Positions 18,544-27,115 of a DNA stretch of 64,000 nucleotides are shown here, piece after piece; position 1 is the first letter of the stretch, and the number at the start of each line of letters is the position of its first letter. Position numbers and translations under genes: made by a program. Source of the stretch: Phreatobacter aquaticus (GTDB lineage: Bacteria > Pseudomonadota > Alphaproteobacteria > Rhizobiales > Phreatobacteraceae); the NCBI RefSeq assembly GCF_005160265.1, contig NZ_CP039865.1, positions 3,682,828 to 3,746,827 of the forward strand, given 5' to 3'. Under the pieces are notes generated by a model that made no database searches, was not told the DNA's origin, and worked only from the letters and a program-made list of their open reading frames with translations.

Positions 18544-19524
18544 ATGACAGCAGCGGGCTCCGACGACCTCGCAGGCCACACCGTGCTTGTCGCGGGCGGT
18601 CGAGGCTTCGTCGGTTCCCACGTCGTTCGCGCATTGGTCTCGGCCGGCGCAAGGCCTGTCGTGTTTGGCCCGCCCATGGCGGACGACCTGCTTGCCGACA
18701 TCACGGGGCATTTCGACGACATCACGGGATCGGTTGAGGACGACGACGCGCTGGACCAAGTCTTCGCCACGACCCGACCGCCCCTGGTCATCTCCTGCAT
18801 TGCCCATGGTGCCGGGAAGCTCGGCCTGATGCGCACCGGCGAGGCGGATCTGCAGGCCTCGCTGGCCGTCAATGTCGCAGGCTTCGCCAAATTGCTCGAT
18901 GCCGCACGGCGAGCCCATGTCAGACGCGTGGTCTGGACCAGCTCGACCGTCGTCTATGGCCCGGCCTCCGCCTATGGTGGCCGCACGGTCAACGAGGCAG
19001 ATGCAACAGGGCCAGTAACCAATTACGGGCTCACCAAGGAACTGGCTGAGACGGTCGCCGCCTATCATCACCGCCGGCATGGCCTCCACGTGGTCGGCCT
19101 GAGGCTGCCTTTGGTGCTGGGGCCAGGCCTTTGGTACCAGGGCGTCGCCAGCACGATTGCCGGCCTGTTCGCCACTATCCGCGAGGGCAGGGCGGCGCAT
19201 ATCGCCTTCCACGACGACGCCATGGACCTGATGGAAGTCGGCGATGTCGCCAGGGCGCTGCTGATTGCCGCCCAGCACCCCCGAAAGCTTGATCCCATCT
19301 ACAATCTCGCCGGTTTTACCGCCGCGATGAGCGACATCGTCGCCGCCGTCTCGCGGTTACGTCCCGACGCTCGTATCACCCGCGATCTGGTCCCCGCCGC
19401 ACAGACCTTTCCACCGATCGATGGCCGCCGTTTCAGTCAAGCGACCGGCTTCACCGCCACGCACGATCTCGACAGCCTCGTCGCATCGCTGCTCACCCCG
19501 GAGGCCGAGACGGCCCATGTTTGA
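18544..19524 (+). CDS. NAD-dependent epimerase/dehydratase family protein
   Basis: 326 residues, extended short-chain dehydrogenase fold. Nucleotide-binding motif GGRGFVGSHVVRAL near the N-terminus, VVWTSSTVVYG strand and the catalytic Tyr/Lys pair in TNYGLTKELAE. The substrate is unknown; sugar or sugar-acid oxidation/epimerisation would suit its place between the enolase-superfamily enzyme and RidA. Its end overlaps the RidA start by 8 bp. Confidence 0.85.
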   Translation: MTAAGSDDLAGHTVLVAGGRGFVGSHVVRALVSAGARPVVFGPPMADDLLADITGHFDDITGSVEDDDALDQVFATTRPPLVISCIAHGAGKLGLMRTGEADLQASLAVNVAGFAKLLDAARRAHVRRVVWTSSTVVYGPASAYGGRTVNEADATGPVTNYGLTKELAETVAAYHHRRHGLHVVGLRLPLVLGPGLWYQGVASTIAGLFATIREGRAAHIAFHDDAMDLMEVGDVARALLIAAQHPRKLDPIYNLAGFTAAMSDIVAAVSRLRPDARITRDLVPAAQTFPPIDGRRFSQATGFTATHDLDSLVASLLTPEAETAHV

Positions 19525-19975
19525 AAAGCGCCTTGCCGAACTTGGTCTCATCCTGCCTGACGCCGCCGTACCCGCGTTCAACTATGTTCCGGTGACGCTC
19601 CATCGCGGCCTCGCCCATGTCTCTGGCCAATTGCCCAAGATCGGCGGCGACATCCAGGTGCGTGGCAAGGTCGGCGCCGAGGTGTCGCTCGAAACCGCCC
19701 AGGGTGAAGCGCGCATCTGCATTCTTCAGGGCCTTGCATGTCTCAAGCAGGCGCTTGGCTCGCTCGACCGGATCGAGCGGATCCTGAAAGTGGGTGGCTT
19801 CGTCGCGTCCGCGTCAGGCTTCAACGACCAGCCGAAGGTTCTCGACGCTGCGTCGAACCTGCTTGGCGACATTTTCGGCGAGGCCGGGCGCCATGCGCGA
19901 TCCGCCATCGGCGTTGCCGAGCTTCCACGCAACGCGGCCGTCGAGATCGAGATGACGGTCGCCTATCGCGAATAG
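19517..19975 (+). CDS. RidA/YjgF family protein
   Basis: 152 residues (start at MFEKRLAEL, inside the epimerase stop). The sequence LAHVSGQLP, GEARICILQGLACLKQALGSLDRIERILKVGGFV and ARSAIGVAELPRNAAVEIEM, with the conserved Arg near the C-terminus, is the YjgF/YER057c/UK114 fold. RidA proteins hydrolyse reactive enamine/imine intermediates, which would fit a pathway handling amino- or keto-acids. Probably translationally coupled to the epimerase. Confidence 0.87.
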   Translation: MFEKRLAELGLILPDAAVPAFNYVPVTLHRGLAHVSGQLPKIGGDIQVRGKVGAEVSLETAQGEARICILQGLACLKQALGSLDRIERILKVGGFVASASGFNDQPKVLDAASNLLGDIFGEAGRHARSAIGVAELPRNAAVEIEMTVAYRE

Positions 19976-20057
19976 TCAGTGCCTGCAATGCGCGTCGGCG
20001 CCCTGGGCTTGGGCGGCGATGACGACGGGATCACGGCCCTTTGGAGAAGAGACCACC

Positions 20058-21653
20058 ATGACCAAGCCGACCATCTTCGATCTCCTCGATCGCCGTACCG
20101 TGCTGGCGCTCGGCGGCATGGCTGCGGCCGCTGCGCTCGTTGGGCCGGCACACGCCGAAGACCTCTACGGTCCCAATGTGACCGGGGCCAAGTCAGGCGG
20201 CACGCTCAATATGGGCCTGCTGCTGGAGCCGCCGGGTCTCGATCCCTTCCATCAGGGCGCGGAAGCCCGCATTCGCATCACCGTGCTGATCTATCAGGGC
20301 CTGTTCTATGAGAGCCCGACCGGCCAGCCCCTGCCGCTGCTCGCCGAGGGCTTCGATCTCTCGGCCGACAAGCTCACCTACACAATGCGCATCCGCAAGG
20401 GCGTCAAGTTCCACACCGGTCAGCCGATGACCGCCAAGGACGTCGCCTACAGCTACAATTACATCCGCGATTCCAAGAATGGTTCGCCCGGCGCCGGCGA
20501 TTTCGGCCTGATCAAAACGATCGAGCCGACCGACGACCATACGATCAAGATCACGTTGTCGGCCCCCAATGCCGCGCTCCCCATGACCATGGGCAACAAA
20601 TATGGCGGCGTGGTTCCGGCGGGTTATTTCGACGCAGCGGATGCCAAGGCGAAGATGAACCAGGTGACGGTCGGCACCGGCCCGTTCAAGCTCGCCGAGT
20701 TCAAGGCGAACAGCAATGTGACGCTGGTGCGCAATCCCGATTACTGGGAGCCGGGCGTGCCCTATCTCGACCGGATCAACTTCGTCATCGTGCCGAATGG
20801 TGCAAGCCTGCTCGTCGGCCTGCGCAATGGCCGCATCGACATCGCGCCCCTGACGCGCCCGCAGGACATCCGGCAGGTCGAGAATGTCCGGGGCCTGGTG
20901 GTCGAGCGGAAGCCGTCATTCAACCAGAAGGCGCTCGATCTCGGCTCCGAGCTGAAGCCGCTCGACGACGAGCGCGTGCGCCGTGCCATCGCGCTCGCCA
21001 TCGACAAGGACGAACTGATGCGCGCGTCCGTCGGTGGCTTTGGCGTGGTCATCGGGACCATGGTGGCCAGCATGCAGGACGCCTGGGGCGTGCCGCTCGA
21101 CAAGCTGCCGAACCAGAAAGTTGATCTTGCGGCGTCCAAGAAGCTGCTCACCGAGGCCGGCCACCCCAACGGCTTCGATCTGACGCTGACCTCGATCATC
21201 GGTTACGACTGGATGGACGCGGCCTCCGTCACGCTGAAGGAGCAACTCGCCAAGGTCGGCATCCGCTTGGCCATCCAGCGCGTCGAGATCGGCGTCTGGA
21301 TCAAGAATTTCCAGTCGAAGCAGATGGGCTTCACCTTCAACGACTGGGCGACCGTTCCCGATCCGAGCCTGCTGTTCTACCGGCATTTCCGCAGTGCGCC
21401 GGAAGGCGCCGATTTCCGCAACTGGAAGAATGCCGAGGCGAGCAAGCTCCTGGACGAAGGCCGGACTGAGAGCGACCTTGCCAAGCGCAGGGCCATCTAT
21501 GCCCGCTTCCAGCAGATCATGGCCGAGAGCGTCCCGACGGTGATGATGTTCAGCGCGGATCATGTGACGGTTCGCGCCGACAAGGTCCGCAATTACGACC
21601 AGCACGCGACCGGCTGGTTCTACGGTCTCGCCAAGACCTGGATCGCGACCTGA
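20058..21653 (+). CDS. ABC transporter substrate-binding protein, family 5 (peptide/opine type)
   Basis: 531 residues. The N-terminus (DRRTVLALGGMAAAAALVGPAHA) is a twin-arginine-like signal. SBP family-5 features are SGGTLNMGLLLEPPGLDPFHQGAEA, the LTYTMRIRKGVKFHTGQPMTAKDVAYSYN segment, and TGPFKLAEFKANSNVTLVRNPDYW. The start follows GGAGAAG. It captures the substrate in the periplasm for the two permeases just downstream; the ligand could be a peptide, opine or glycoside. Confidence 0.92.
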   Translation: MTKPTIFDLLDRRTVLALGGMAAAAALVGPAHAEDLYGPNVTGAKSGGTLNMGLLLEPPGLDPFHQGAEARIRITVLIYQGLFYESPTGQPLPLLAEGFDLSADKLTYTMRIRKGVKFHTGQPMTAKDVAYSYNYIRDSKNGSPGAGDFGLIKTIEPTDDHTIKITLSAPNAALPMTMGNKYGGVVPAGYFDAADAKAKMNQVTVGTGPFKLAEFKANSNVTLVRNPDYWEPGVPYLDRINFVIVPNGASLLVGLRNGRIDIAPLTRPQDIRQVENVRGLVVERKPSFNQKALDLGSELKPLDDERVRRAIALAIDKDELMRASVGGFGVVIGTMVASMQDAWGVPLDKLPNQKVDLAASKKLLTEAGHPNGFDLTLTSIIGYDWMDAASVTLKEQLAKVGIRLAIQRVEIGVWIKNFQSKQMGFTFNDWATVPDPSLLFYRHFRSAPEGADFRNWKNAEASKLLDEGRTESDLAKRRAIYARFQQIMAESVPTVMMFSADHVTVRADKVRNYDQHATGWFYGLAKTWIAT

Positions 21654-21728
21654 GCGAGCTTGCCGACCCAAGCCCGTGGCGCCCATGGTGCCGCGGGCCT
21701 TGTCCCCCAACCAGCGTGACATGAGGCG

Positions 21729-22673
21729 ATGGCCGTCTATCTGATCAAAAGGCTCGCCGCTTCGGTCCTCACCGCGATCCTCGCCTCGATCGTCGTGTTC
21801 ATGATGATGCGCAGCGTGCCCGGCGACGTCGTGGGGCAGATGCTCGGCCAGACCAGCGACCCCGTAGCGGCCGCAGCGCTGCGCGAATTCTTCGGTCTCG
21901 ATCAGCCCGTCTGGCGGCAATATCTGGGTTGGCTCACGCGGGTGGTGAGCGGTGACCTTGGAACCAGCTGGACGCGCGGCCAGCCGGTCGCTGGCATGAT
22001 CGGATCGGCGCTTGGCGTGACGCTTCAACTCTCGGCCGCCACGCTGGTGCTCGCAACACTTGTCGGCGTGCCGCTCGGTGTGGTCGCCGCCATGTACGAG
22101 GGACGCACGATCGACCGGATCGTCCAGTCGTTCAGCCTGTTCGGGCTGGCGGCACCCGTGTTCTGGATCGGGCTGATGATGCTGGTGGGCCTGTCCGCGA
22201 TATCCGGCTGGTCGCCGCCACTTCTCTACGTGCCGCCAACGGAGTCGCTGGTCGAGAACGCCTCCATCATGGCGCTTCCGATCCTCAGCCTCGCGGTCCT
22301 TCAGGCCGCCGCCTATAGCCAGTTCGTGCGCCAGAGCGTCGTCGCGGCCTTCTCCGAGGACTATGTCCGCACGGCCGTCGCCAAGGGCGTGCCGCGCCGC
22401 TCGGTATTCTTTACCCACGTCCTGCGCAATGTGGCGATCCCGCTTGTCACCTTCATGGGCCTGATCCTCATCCAGATCCTCGGCGGCGCGGTGATCATCG
22501 AGAGCCTGTTCTCATTGCCGGGGCTCGGCCGCCTCATGCTGTCGGCCATCGAGACCCGCGACTATCCGGTGCTGCAGGGGGCGCTGCTGATCGTTGTGGT
22601 GCTCGCCATGGCGGTCAATCTGGCGGTCGACCTGTTCTATCGCGTCATCGATCCACGCGTGCGGCTGGGCTAG
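21729..22673 (+). CDS. ABC transporter permease, DppB type
   Basis: 314 residues with about six membrane segments. The inner-membrane permease signature EDYVRTAVAKGVPRRSVFFTHVLRNVAIPLVTFMG is the EAA loop that docks on the ATPase. The N-terminal AVYLIKRLAASVLTAILASIVVFMMMRSVPGD is typical of the DppB/OppB subunit. It is preceded by GAGGCG and followed after 8 bp by its partner permease. Confidence 0.93.
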   Translation: MAVYLIKRLAASVLTAILASIVVFMMMRSVPGDVVGQMLGQTSDPVAAAALREFFGLDQPVWRQYLGWLTRVVSGDLGTSWTRGQPVAGMIGSALGVTLQLSAATLVLATLVGVPLGVVAAMYEGRTIDRIVQSFSLFGLAAPVFWIGLMMLVGLSAISGWSPPLLYVPPTESLVENASIMALPILSLAVLQAAAYSQFVRQSVVAAFSEDYVRTAVAKGVPRRSVFFTHVLRNVAIPLVTFMGLILIQILGGAVIIESLFSLPGLGRLMLSAIETRDYPVLQGALLIVVVLAMAVNLAVDLFYRVIDPRVRLG

Positions 22674-22681
22674 GCGGGCCA

Positions 22682-23542
22682 ATGACCTCTCTTGATCAAC
22701 AGGCGCCAAGGCCGGGCTTTCTCTCCGTGATGCTCCGCAAGGCGCGCCACGAACCTGACCTGGCGGTCGGGCTGGTCATCTCGGCATTCATCGCTGTCGT
22801 GGTGATCTTTCCAGGACTGTTTTCCAGCCAGTCGCCGCTCGCAATCGACATCGCGCGGTCGCTCGAGGCCCCCTCGGCACTCAACATCTTCGGCACCGAT
22901 GATGTCGGCCGCGACGTGTTCGCCCGCATCGTCCACGGCGCGCGCATCACGCTGCTGATCTGCGCCGGTGCGCTGGCTGCGGCTGCTTTCATCGGCGGCG
23001 CGCTCGGCATTCTGTCGGGCTTCGTCGGCGGCCGGCTGGACATGCTGCTCGGGCGGCTGATCGACGTGGTGCTGAGCTTTCCACCGATCATCCTCGGCGT
23101 GATGGTCACCGGTATCCTGGGGCCCAAGACCGCCAATCTCGCCTTCGCGCTGACCGTCGTCTATGTCCCGGCCTTCTTCCGCATCGCCCGCTCCGGCGCC
23201 ATTTCGGAGGCAAGCCGGTCCTATGTGGAGGCTGCCCGCAGCGGCGGTCTGTCGGAGCCGCGAATCCTAGTCAATCATGTGACGCGCAACGTGCTGCCGC
23301 TCATCATGATGCAATGCGTTGTGCTGTTTCCGCTCGTCCTGCAGATCCAGTCGGCGCTCGGCTTTCTCGGGCTTGGCGTCCAGCCGCCGACGCCCGACTG
23401 GGGCTCCATCCTGCAGCAGGGCAAGGACTACATCCTGTTCGCGCCGTGGATGTCGGCCTTTCCCGGCTTCGCCATCCTGATCACGGCGCTGGCCTTGATG
23501 CTGGTCAGCCGTGGCGTCCAGCGGCGGTTCGACCGCCGCTAG
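22682..23542 (+). CDS. ABC transporter permease, DppC type
   Basis: 286 residues with an N-terminal membrane segment preceding the permease domain. DppC hallmarks are FGTDDVGRDVFARIVHGARITL and the EAA loop SRSYVEAARSGGLSEPRILVNHVTRNVLPLI, ending with the conserved FLGLGVQPPTPDWG. Together with the DppB-type permease it forms the channel used by the double ATPase upstream. It ends 4 bp from the convergent GntR regulator. Confidence 0.93.
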   Translation: MTSLDQQAPRPGFLSVMLRKARHEPDLAVGLVISAFIAVVVIFPGLFSSQSPLAIDIARSLEAPSALNIFGTDDVGRDVFARIVHGARITLLICAGALAAAAFIGGALGILSGFVGGRLDMLLGRLIDVVLSFPPIILGVMVTGILGPKTANLAFALTVVYVPAFFRIARSGAISEASRSYVEAARSGGLSEPRILVNHVTRNVLPLIMMQCVVLFPLVLQIQSALGFLGLGVQPPTPDWGSILQQGKDYILFAPWMSAFPGFAILITALALMLVSRGVQRRFDRR

Positions 23543-23546
23543 GCGA

Positions 23547-24215
23547 TCAGCTGCCGCCGACCGACATCAAGGTCCGCAGAAGGTAGGTGCGGATGAGTTC
23601 GCGGGCCACCTCGGTGTCCCGACGGACCAAAGCGTCGACGATCGCCTCGTTGTCCTTGGCGGCCGCCTCGCGCCGAGCGGCGATGATGGTTTCGAACATG
23701 GCGACCAGGAAGCTGTTGCCGGAAGCGCGCACGATCGCCAGATGCAGCGCGTATTTGGCCTCCTTGAACTCGATCCAGCTGGTCGCGCGCCGCAACGCCT
23801 CCAGATAGGAGGGGAGCCCGGCGAGTGTCTCGTCGCTGGCGCGCTCGGCCACCAGCTCGGCCAGCATGGGCTCGAACATCAGGCGCGCCTCCAGCAGTTC
23901 GCCGAGGCTGAACTGCGGCTCGTCGGTTGCCGTCTCCTGGGGCTTCACGTCCGGCGCGACGAAGGTTCCGCGCCCGACATGGCGGATGATCAGACCCTCC
24001 GCGGCAAGCCGGTTCATCGTGCGCCGAACCGTGTTGCGCGCAGCCCCGAAGCGGCTGGCCAAAGCCCGTTCCGTCGGCAGGCGCGCGCCCGAGCGCAGAT
24101 GCCCCCCGGCGATCGACCCGGAGAGGCTTTGATAGATCGCCTGGCCATCGGAATCGGATTTGGCGCGCGTGCTGACCTCTTCCGGTCCGCCCTGCGGGCG
24201 CAATGGCTCGAACAT
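23547..24215 (-). CDS. GntR-family regulator, FadR/FCD subfamily
   Basis: 222 residues from ATG (a TTG six codons upstream, at 24233, is possible). The N-terminal winged helix has LPTERALASRFGAARNTVRRTMNRLAAEGLIIRHVGRGTFV. The C-terminal helical FCD domain has the LHLAIVRASGNSFL core. In most FCD proteins the helix before the ligand His carries an Asp four residues ahead; here that position is Lys (EAKYALH), so metal or ligand binding may differ. It is convergent with the transporter and divergent from the hydrolase gene, and probably controls one or both. Confidence 0.85.
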   Translation of the reverse strand: MFEPLRPQGGPEEVSTRAKSDSDGQAIYQSLSGSIAGGHLRSGARLPTERALASRFGAARNTVRRTMNRLAAEGLIIRHVGRGTFVAPDVKPQETATDEPQFSLGELLEARLMFEPMLAELVAERASDETLAGLPSYLEALRRATSWIEFKEAKYALHLAIVRASGNSFLVAMFETIIAARREAAAKDNEAIVDALVRRDTEVARELIRTYLLRTLMSVGGS

Positions 24216-24379
24216 GGTCTGGTTTGGTCCCAAGGGTCAAAAAGCTCGATACACGATCCGCTTCGAATGTTCAAAAGGCGGATCGCGCGCTCTGCTGTCA
24301 TGCAAAATGGCTGCCTATTGGGCGCGATTGCGATGATATTGGTTGGTGATCGTGTCGATTGAAGAAAGCGCAACGCGCC

Positions 24380-25255
24380 ATGGGGAATGATGGTCCGCTC
24401 TGGTCCGGCCTGACGCCTGAAGAGCACGAATTCCAGTACAATCCGCAGGCGGCTTTCCCCAATTTCAAGGACGCCCAGGCGGGCCGCGCGGCAATCAATG
24501 AGGCGGCGCTCAAGGCGCTCGAGCGCCAGACCGACCTGGCCTATGGCGACCATCCGCTGCACAGGGTCGATGTCTATCCGGCGACCGGCGGGGCAGCCGG
24601 GCCACGCCCCGTCCACATCTTCTTCCACGGCGGCTACTGGCGCGCGCAGGACAAGCAGAACTTCGCCTTCATCGCGAGGCCCCTGGTGGCACAAGGCATC
24701 ACGACGGTTATTGCGAATTACGAGCTCTGTCCGGCATCCACGCTGGATGGCGTTGCCAACTCGGCCATCGCGGCGGTCGCCTGGGTGCATCGGAACGCCG
24801 CGAGCTTCGGCGGCGATCCCAGCCGGATCACACTGTCGGGCCATTCAGCGGGTGCGCATCTGGTCGCGGAGGCGATGGCGCATGACTGGGCAGGCGCCGG
24901 TATCAGCCCGTGGTTCATCAGGGGCGCCGTGCCGATCAGCGGCATCTTCGACCCGCGCCCGGTCATCGGGACGACCGTGAATGCCGATGTCCGCCTGACC
25001 GAGGAGATCGCGGCGAGACGGGATGTCGAGCGCCGCAAGGTCACCGTCGCCTGTCCGACGTCGATCTTCGTCGGCGGCCTCGAACCCTGGCAATGGATCG
25101 ACCAGTCCTACCGTTATGGCCATCATCTGCATCGCAGCGGAGTGAACCCCGAAGTGCACGTTCTGCCGCGCTGGGGTCATTTCGATATTCTCGGCGAGTT
25201 CATGGAACCCTCAAGCCCCATCCTCAACGCGGTCCTCCGCCACGCCACTGCGTAA
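24380..25255 (+). CDS. Alpha/beta hydrolase, arylformamidase (KynB-like) type
   Basis: 291 residues from ATG; a TTG seven codons upstream (24359) is possible. HGGYWRAQDKQNF is the oxyanion-hole motif typical of kynurenine formamidase-like esterases, and LSGHSAGAHLV holds the nucleophile Ser. The C-terminal LPRWGHFDIL supplies His and Asp. It could hydrolyse an N-formyl or ester group on the compound handled by this cluster; a role in tryptophan breakdown is not supported by other kyn genes here. The 164-bp gap to the divergent GntR gene is the likely control region. Confidence 0.8.
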   Translation: MGNDGPLWSGLTPEEHEFQYNPQAAFPNFKDAQAGRAAINEAALKALERQTDLAYGDHPLHRVDVYPATGGAAGPRPVHIFFHGGYWRAQDKQNFAFIARPLVAQGITTVIANYELCPASTLDGVANSAIAAVAWVHRNAASFGGDPSRITLSGHSAGAHLVAEAMAHDWAGAGISPWFIRGAVPISGIFDPRPVIGTTVNADVRLTEEIAARRDVERRKVTVACPTSIFVGGLEPWQWIDQSYRYGHHLHRSGVNPEVHVLPRWGHFDILGEFMEPSSPILNAVLRHATA

Positions 25256-25279
25256 TGCAACATTTCTATTGGAGAGCCG

Positions 25280-25918
25280 ATGACCACCCAATCCTGGCGC
25301 CTGTCCGTCTATGACATCAAACCCGGCGCGATCTACACGGTGCCTGGCGACGCCCACCATTTCCTCTATGTCGAGAAGGGAGAGGCCATGGCCGCTTCCG
25401 CCTCCGGCATGGTGACGCTCCCGACCGAGAGCGGGCACTTCCCGGTCGGCGGCGAGATGATCCATGCGGGCGAGCGCACCTGGCTCTACGAGGTTCGCCC
25501 CGGCGCCCCCGGCTTGCGCACCCATGAAGACCTGACACCGGTTCTGTCGCGCACGATTTCGATCGGGGAGGGGGCCATGCTGCTTCGGGCCGACCGCATC
25601 GACCAGCCGGCTGGAATGGTGACGCCCTCCCATCACCACCGCGGACCGGGCATCCGGCGCCTGTCCGCCGGCTTGCTGCTGGCCGAGGTCGGCGACCATG
25701 TCGACCTGATCCAGCCGGGCCAGGCCTGGTTCGAAACGGGCCGCGAGGCCGTTGTCGGCTCCAACATCAGCGACAAGACCAATATCTTCATCCGCATCAT
25801 GCTGCTGCCGGCCGAACTTGAGGATGGCAAGAGTTCGTTCGTGGCGACAACGCCGGCCGATGCCGCGCGACCGCGGGGCGTGGTGCCGCGGGTCTTCGGA
25901 GAGCGCATGCTTGCGTGA
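25280..25918 (+). CDS. Cupin-fold protein, unknown substrate
   Basis: 212 residues; two beta-rich halves suggest a double cupin. The second half, PSHHHRGPGIRRLSAGLLLAEVGDHVDLIQPGQAWFETGREAVVGSN, has the His cluster and the Gly/Pro turns of a cupin barrel, and the first half (AHHFLYVEKGEAMAA) is more degenerate. It starts 24 bp after the hydrolase gene, preceded by a GGAGAGCC stretch, so the two are probably co-transcribed. Enzyme or sensor role unknown. Confidence 0.65.
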   Translation: MTTQSWRLSVYDIKPGAIYTVPGDAHHFLYVEKGEAMAASASGMVTLPTESGHFPVGGEMIHAGERTWLYEVRPGAPGLRTHEDLTPVLSRTISIGEGAMLLRADRIDQPAGMVTPSHHHRGPGIRRLSAGLLLAEVGDHVDLIQPGQAWFETGREAVVGSNISDKTNIFIRIMLLPAELEDGKSSFVATTPADAARPRGVVPRVFGERMLA

Positions 25919-26022
25919 GGGCAGGAACCTGAGCCGAGTTGAATTCGCGTTGAGTAAGCTCGATTCGATACATCGGAGAGTTCTCTCCCAACCGATCTCG
26001 ATTGGCGGCGGACCGCAAAGCC

Positions 26023-26676
26023 ATGTGCAACCTCTACAGCCTCACCAAGGGCCAGCAGGCCATCATCGCTTTGGCTCGGGCGATGAACGATCGCACCGGC
26101 AACCTCCCGCCCATGCCGGGCATCTTCCCCGACTATCCGGCGCCGATCGTGCGCCAGGTCGGCGGCGAGCGGGAATTGGCCATGGCGCGTTGGGGGATGC
26201 CGTCGCCGGCCTTCGCGCTCGAGGGCAAGAAGACCGATCCGGGCGTGACCAATGTGCGCAACACGACCTCGCCGCACTGGCGGCGCTGGCTGAAGCCCGA
26301 GAATAGGTGCCTGGTTCCGTTCACGTCGTTCTCGGAGTTCAATCGCGAAGCCGGGGGAGACGTTTGGTTCGCGCTCGACGAAAGCAGGCCGCTCGCATGC
26401 TTCGCTGGCATCTGGACAGCCGGTTGGACCAGCACCCGCAAGGTCAAGGAAGGCCCGGTCACCACCGACCTCTACGCCTTCCTCACCACCACGCCCAATG
26501 CCGAGGTCGGCGCCATCCACACCAAGGCCATGCCGGCCATTCTCACCGAGCCGGATGAGTTCGAAATCTGGATGAATGCGCCCTGGGAGATCGCCAGGGA
26601 TCTGCAGCGTCCCTTGCCCGACGGTGCACTCAAGATCGTCGCCAAGGGCACGAAGAAGGACGCTACCCATGCCTGA
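26023..26676 (+). CDS. SRAP family protein (YedK/HMCES), abasic-site DNA-protein crosslinker
   Basis: 217 residues beginning MCNLYS, so removal of Met leaves Cys at the N-terminus, the residue that forms a thiazolidine link with abasic sites in single-stranded DNA. The other active-site positions are present: Asn in VTNVRNTTS, Glu in CLVPFTSFSEF and His in AIHTKAMPAIL. In-frame codons extend 7 residues upstream, but the family requires Cys at position 2, which fixes the start. It is the last host gene before the left end of the integrated element. Confidence 0.9.
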   Translation: MCNLYSLTKGQQAIIALARAMNDRTGNLPPMPGIFPDYPAPIVRQVGGERELAMARWGMPSPAFALEGKKTDPGVTNVRNTTSPHWRRWLKPENRCLVPFTSFSEFNREAGGDVWFALDESRPLACFAGIWTAGWTSTRKVKEGPVTTDLYAFLTTTPNAEVGAIHTKAMPAILTEPDEFEIWMNAPWEIARDLQRPLPDGALKIVAKGTKKDATHA

Positions 26677-26913
26677 AGTGATGCTCGCGGCCAGTCTCGC
26701 CGGCTGCGCAGCAAGCGACTATCGCGACAGCACCGCGCCGCGCACCGCACCATTTTGAATCTCAGCTGACGGAATCGGACGTCAGTGGCACTGAAGGTCA
26801 GCCTGTTGCAATCCGTTACCCAATGCTCGGCCAGCCGCGATCAACGCGCAATAGGGAGCTAGACGGGGAAGACGTCCCTTGCTCGCAAAAAGAGACGCGA
26901 TTCCAGAGGGGTA

Positions 26914-26927
26914 TGGCGGAGGAGGTG
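26914..26927. repeat. attL: copy of tRNA-Ser 3' end
   Basis: The 14 bases TGGCGGAGGAGGTG equal the complement of the tRNA-Ser 3' end, including CCA, at 39775-39788. Similarity continues weakly beyond (2 mismatches in the next 5 bases). This is the expected left attachment site, where the element carried a substitute for the tRNA tip. Confidence 0.8.
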
Positions 26928-27077
26928 GGACTAGTAGTGTAGATTTCGCCTGTCTCCCCCTGTTTCAGAGTGTTGCGATAAGCCATTGAAAAGACGCTTA
27001 TTTGGCTCGACCCGGCGCGAAATTGAGACCGGATAACGGCCGTTGTGTTTCAGCCTGTTCCGTGCAATTTCGAGCCC

Positions 27078-27099
27078 GTGGCCCTGTGGTGGCCCTGCG
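27078..27099 (+). repeat. 22-bp direct repeat, copy 1 (candidate integrase arm site)
   Basis: Identical to 39721-39742 in the same orientation. Each copy contains the octamer GTGGCCCT twice, 11 bases apart start to start, i.e. one helical turn. It lies about 150 bp inside attL, just before the integrase start, the place expected for arm-type integrase binding sites. Confidence 0.65.
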
Positions 27100-27115
27100 G
27101 CTTGGGAATGACACG

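Larger units (their letters stand above)
26677..27115. other. Left junction region of the integrated element
   Basis: 439 bp between the SRAP gene and the integrase start. It holds the 14-bp copy of the tRNA-Ser 3' end (26914-26927) and one copy of the 22-bp direct repeat (27078-27099). A frame open from 27002 into the integrase crosses the repeat, but I place the integrase start downstream at 27116. Left of 26914 I see nothing else of note. Confidence 0.6.

Noticed and set aside
20916-22418. 500-residue frame opposite the binding-protein and permease genes
   Set aside because: Antisense shadow rich in His/Arg/Asp without motifs, crossing two well-defined genes.
26669-26758. 29-codon frame overlapping the SRAP stop
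   Set aside because: Too short, no conserved sequence, ribosome-binding site not convincing.
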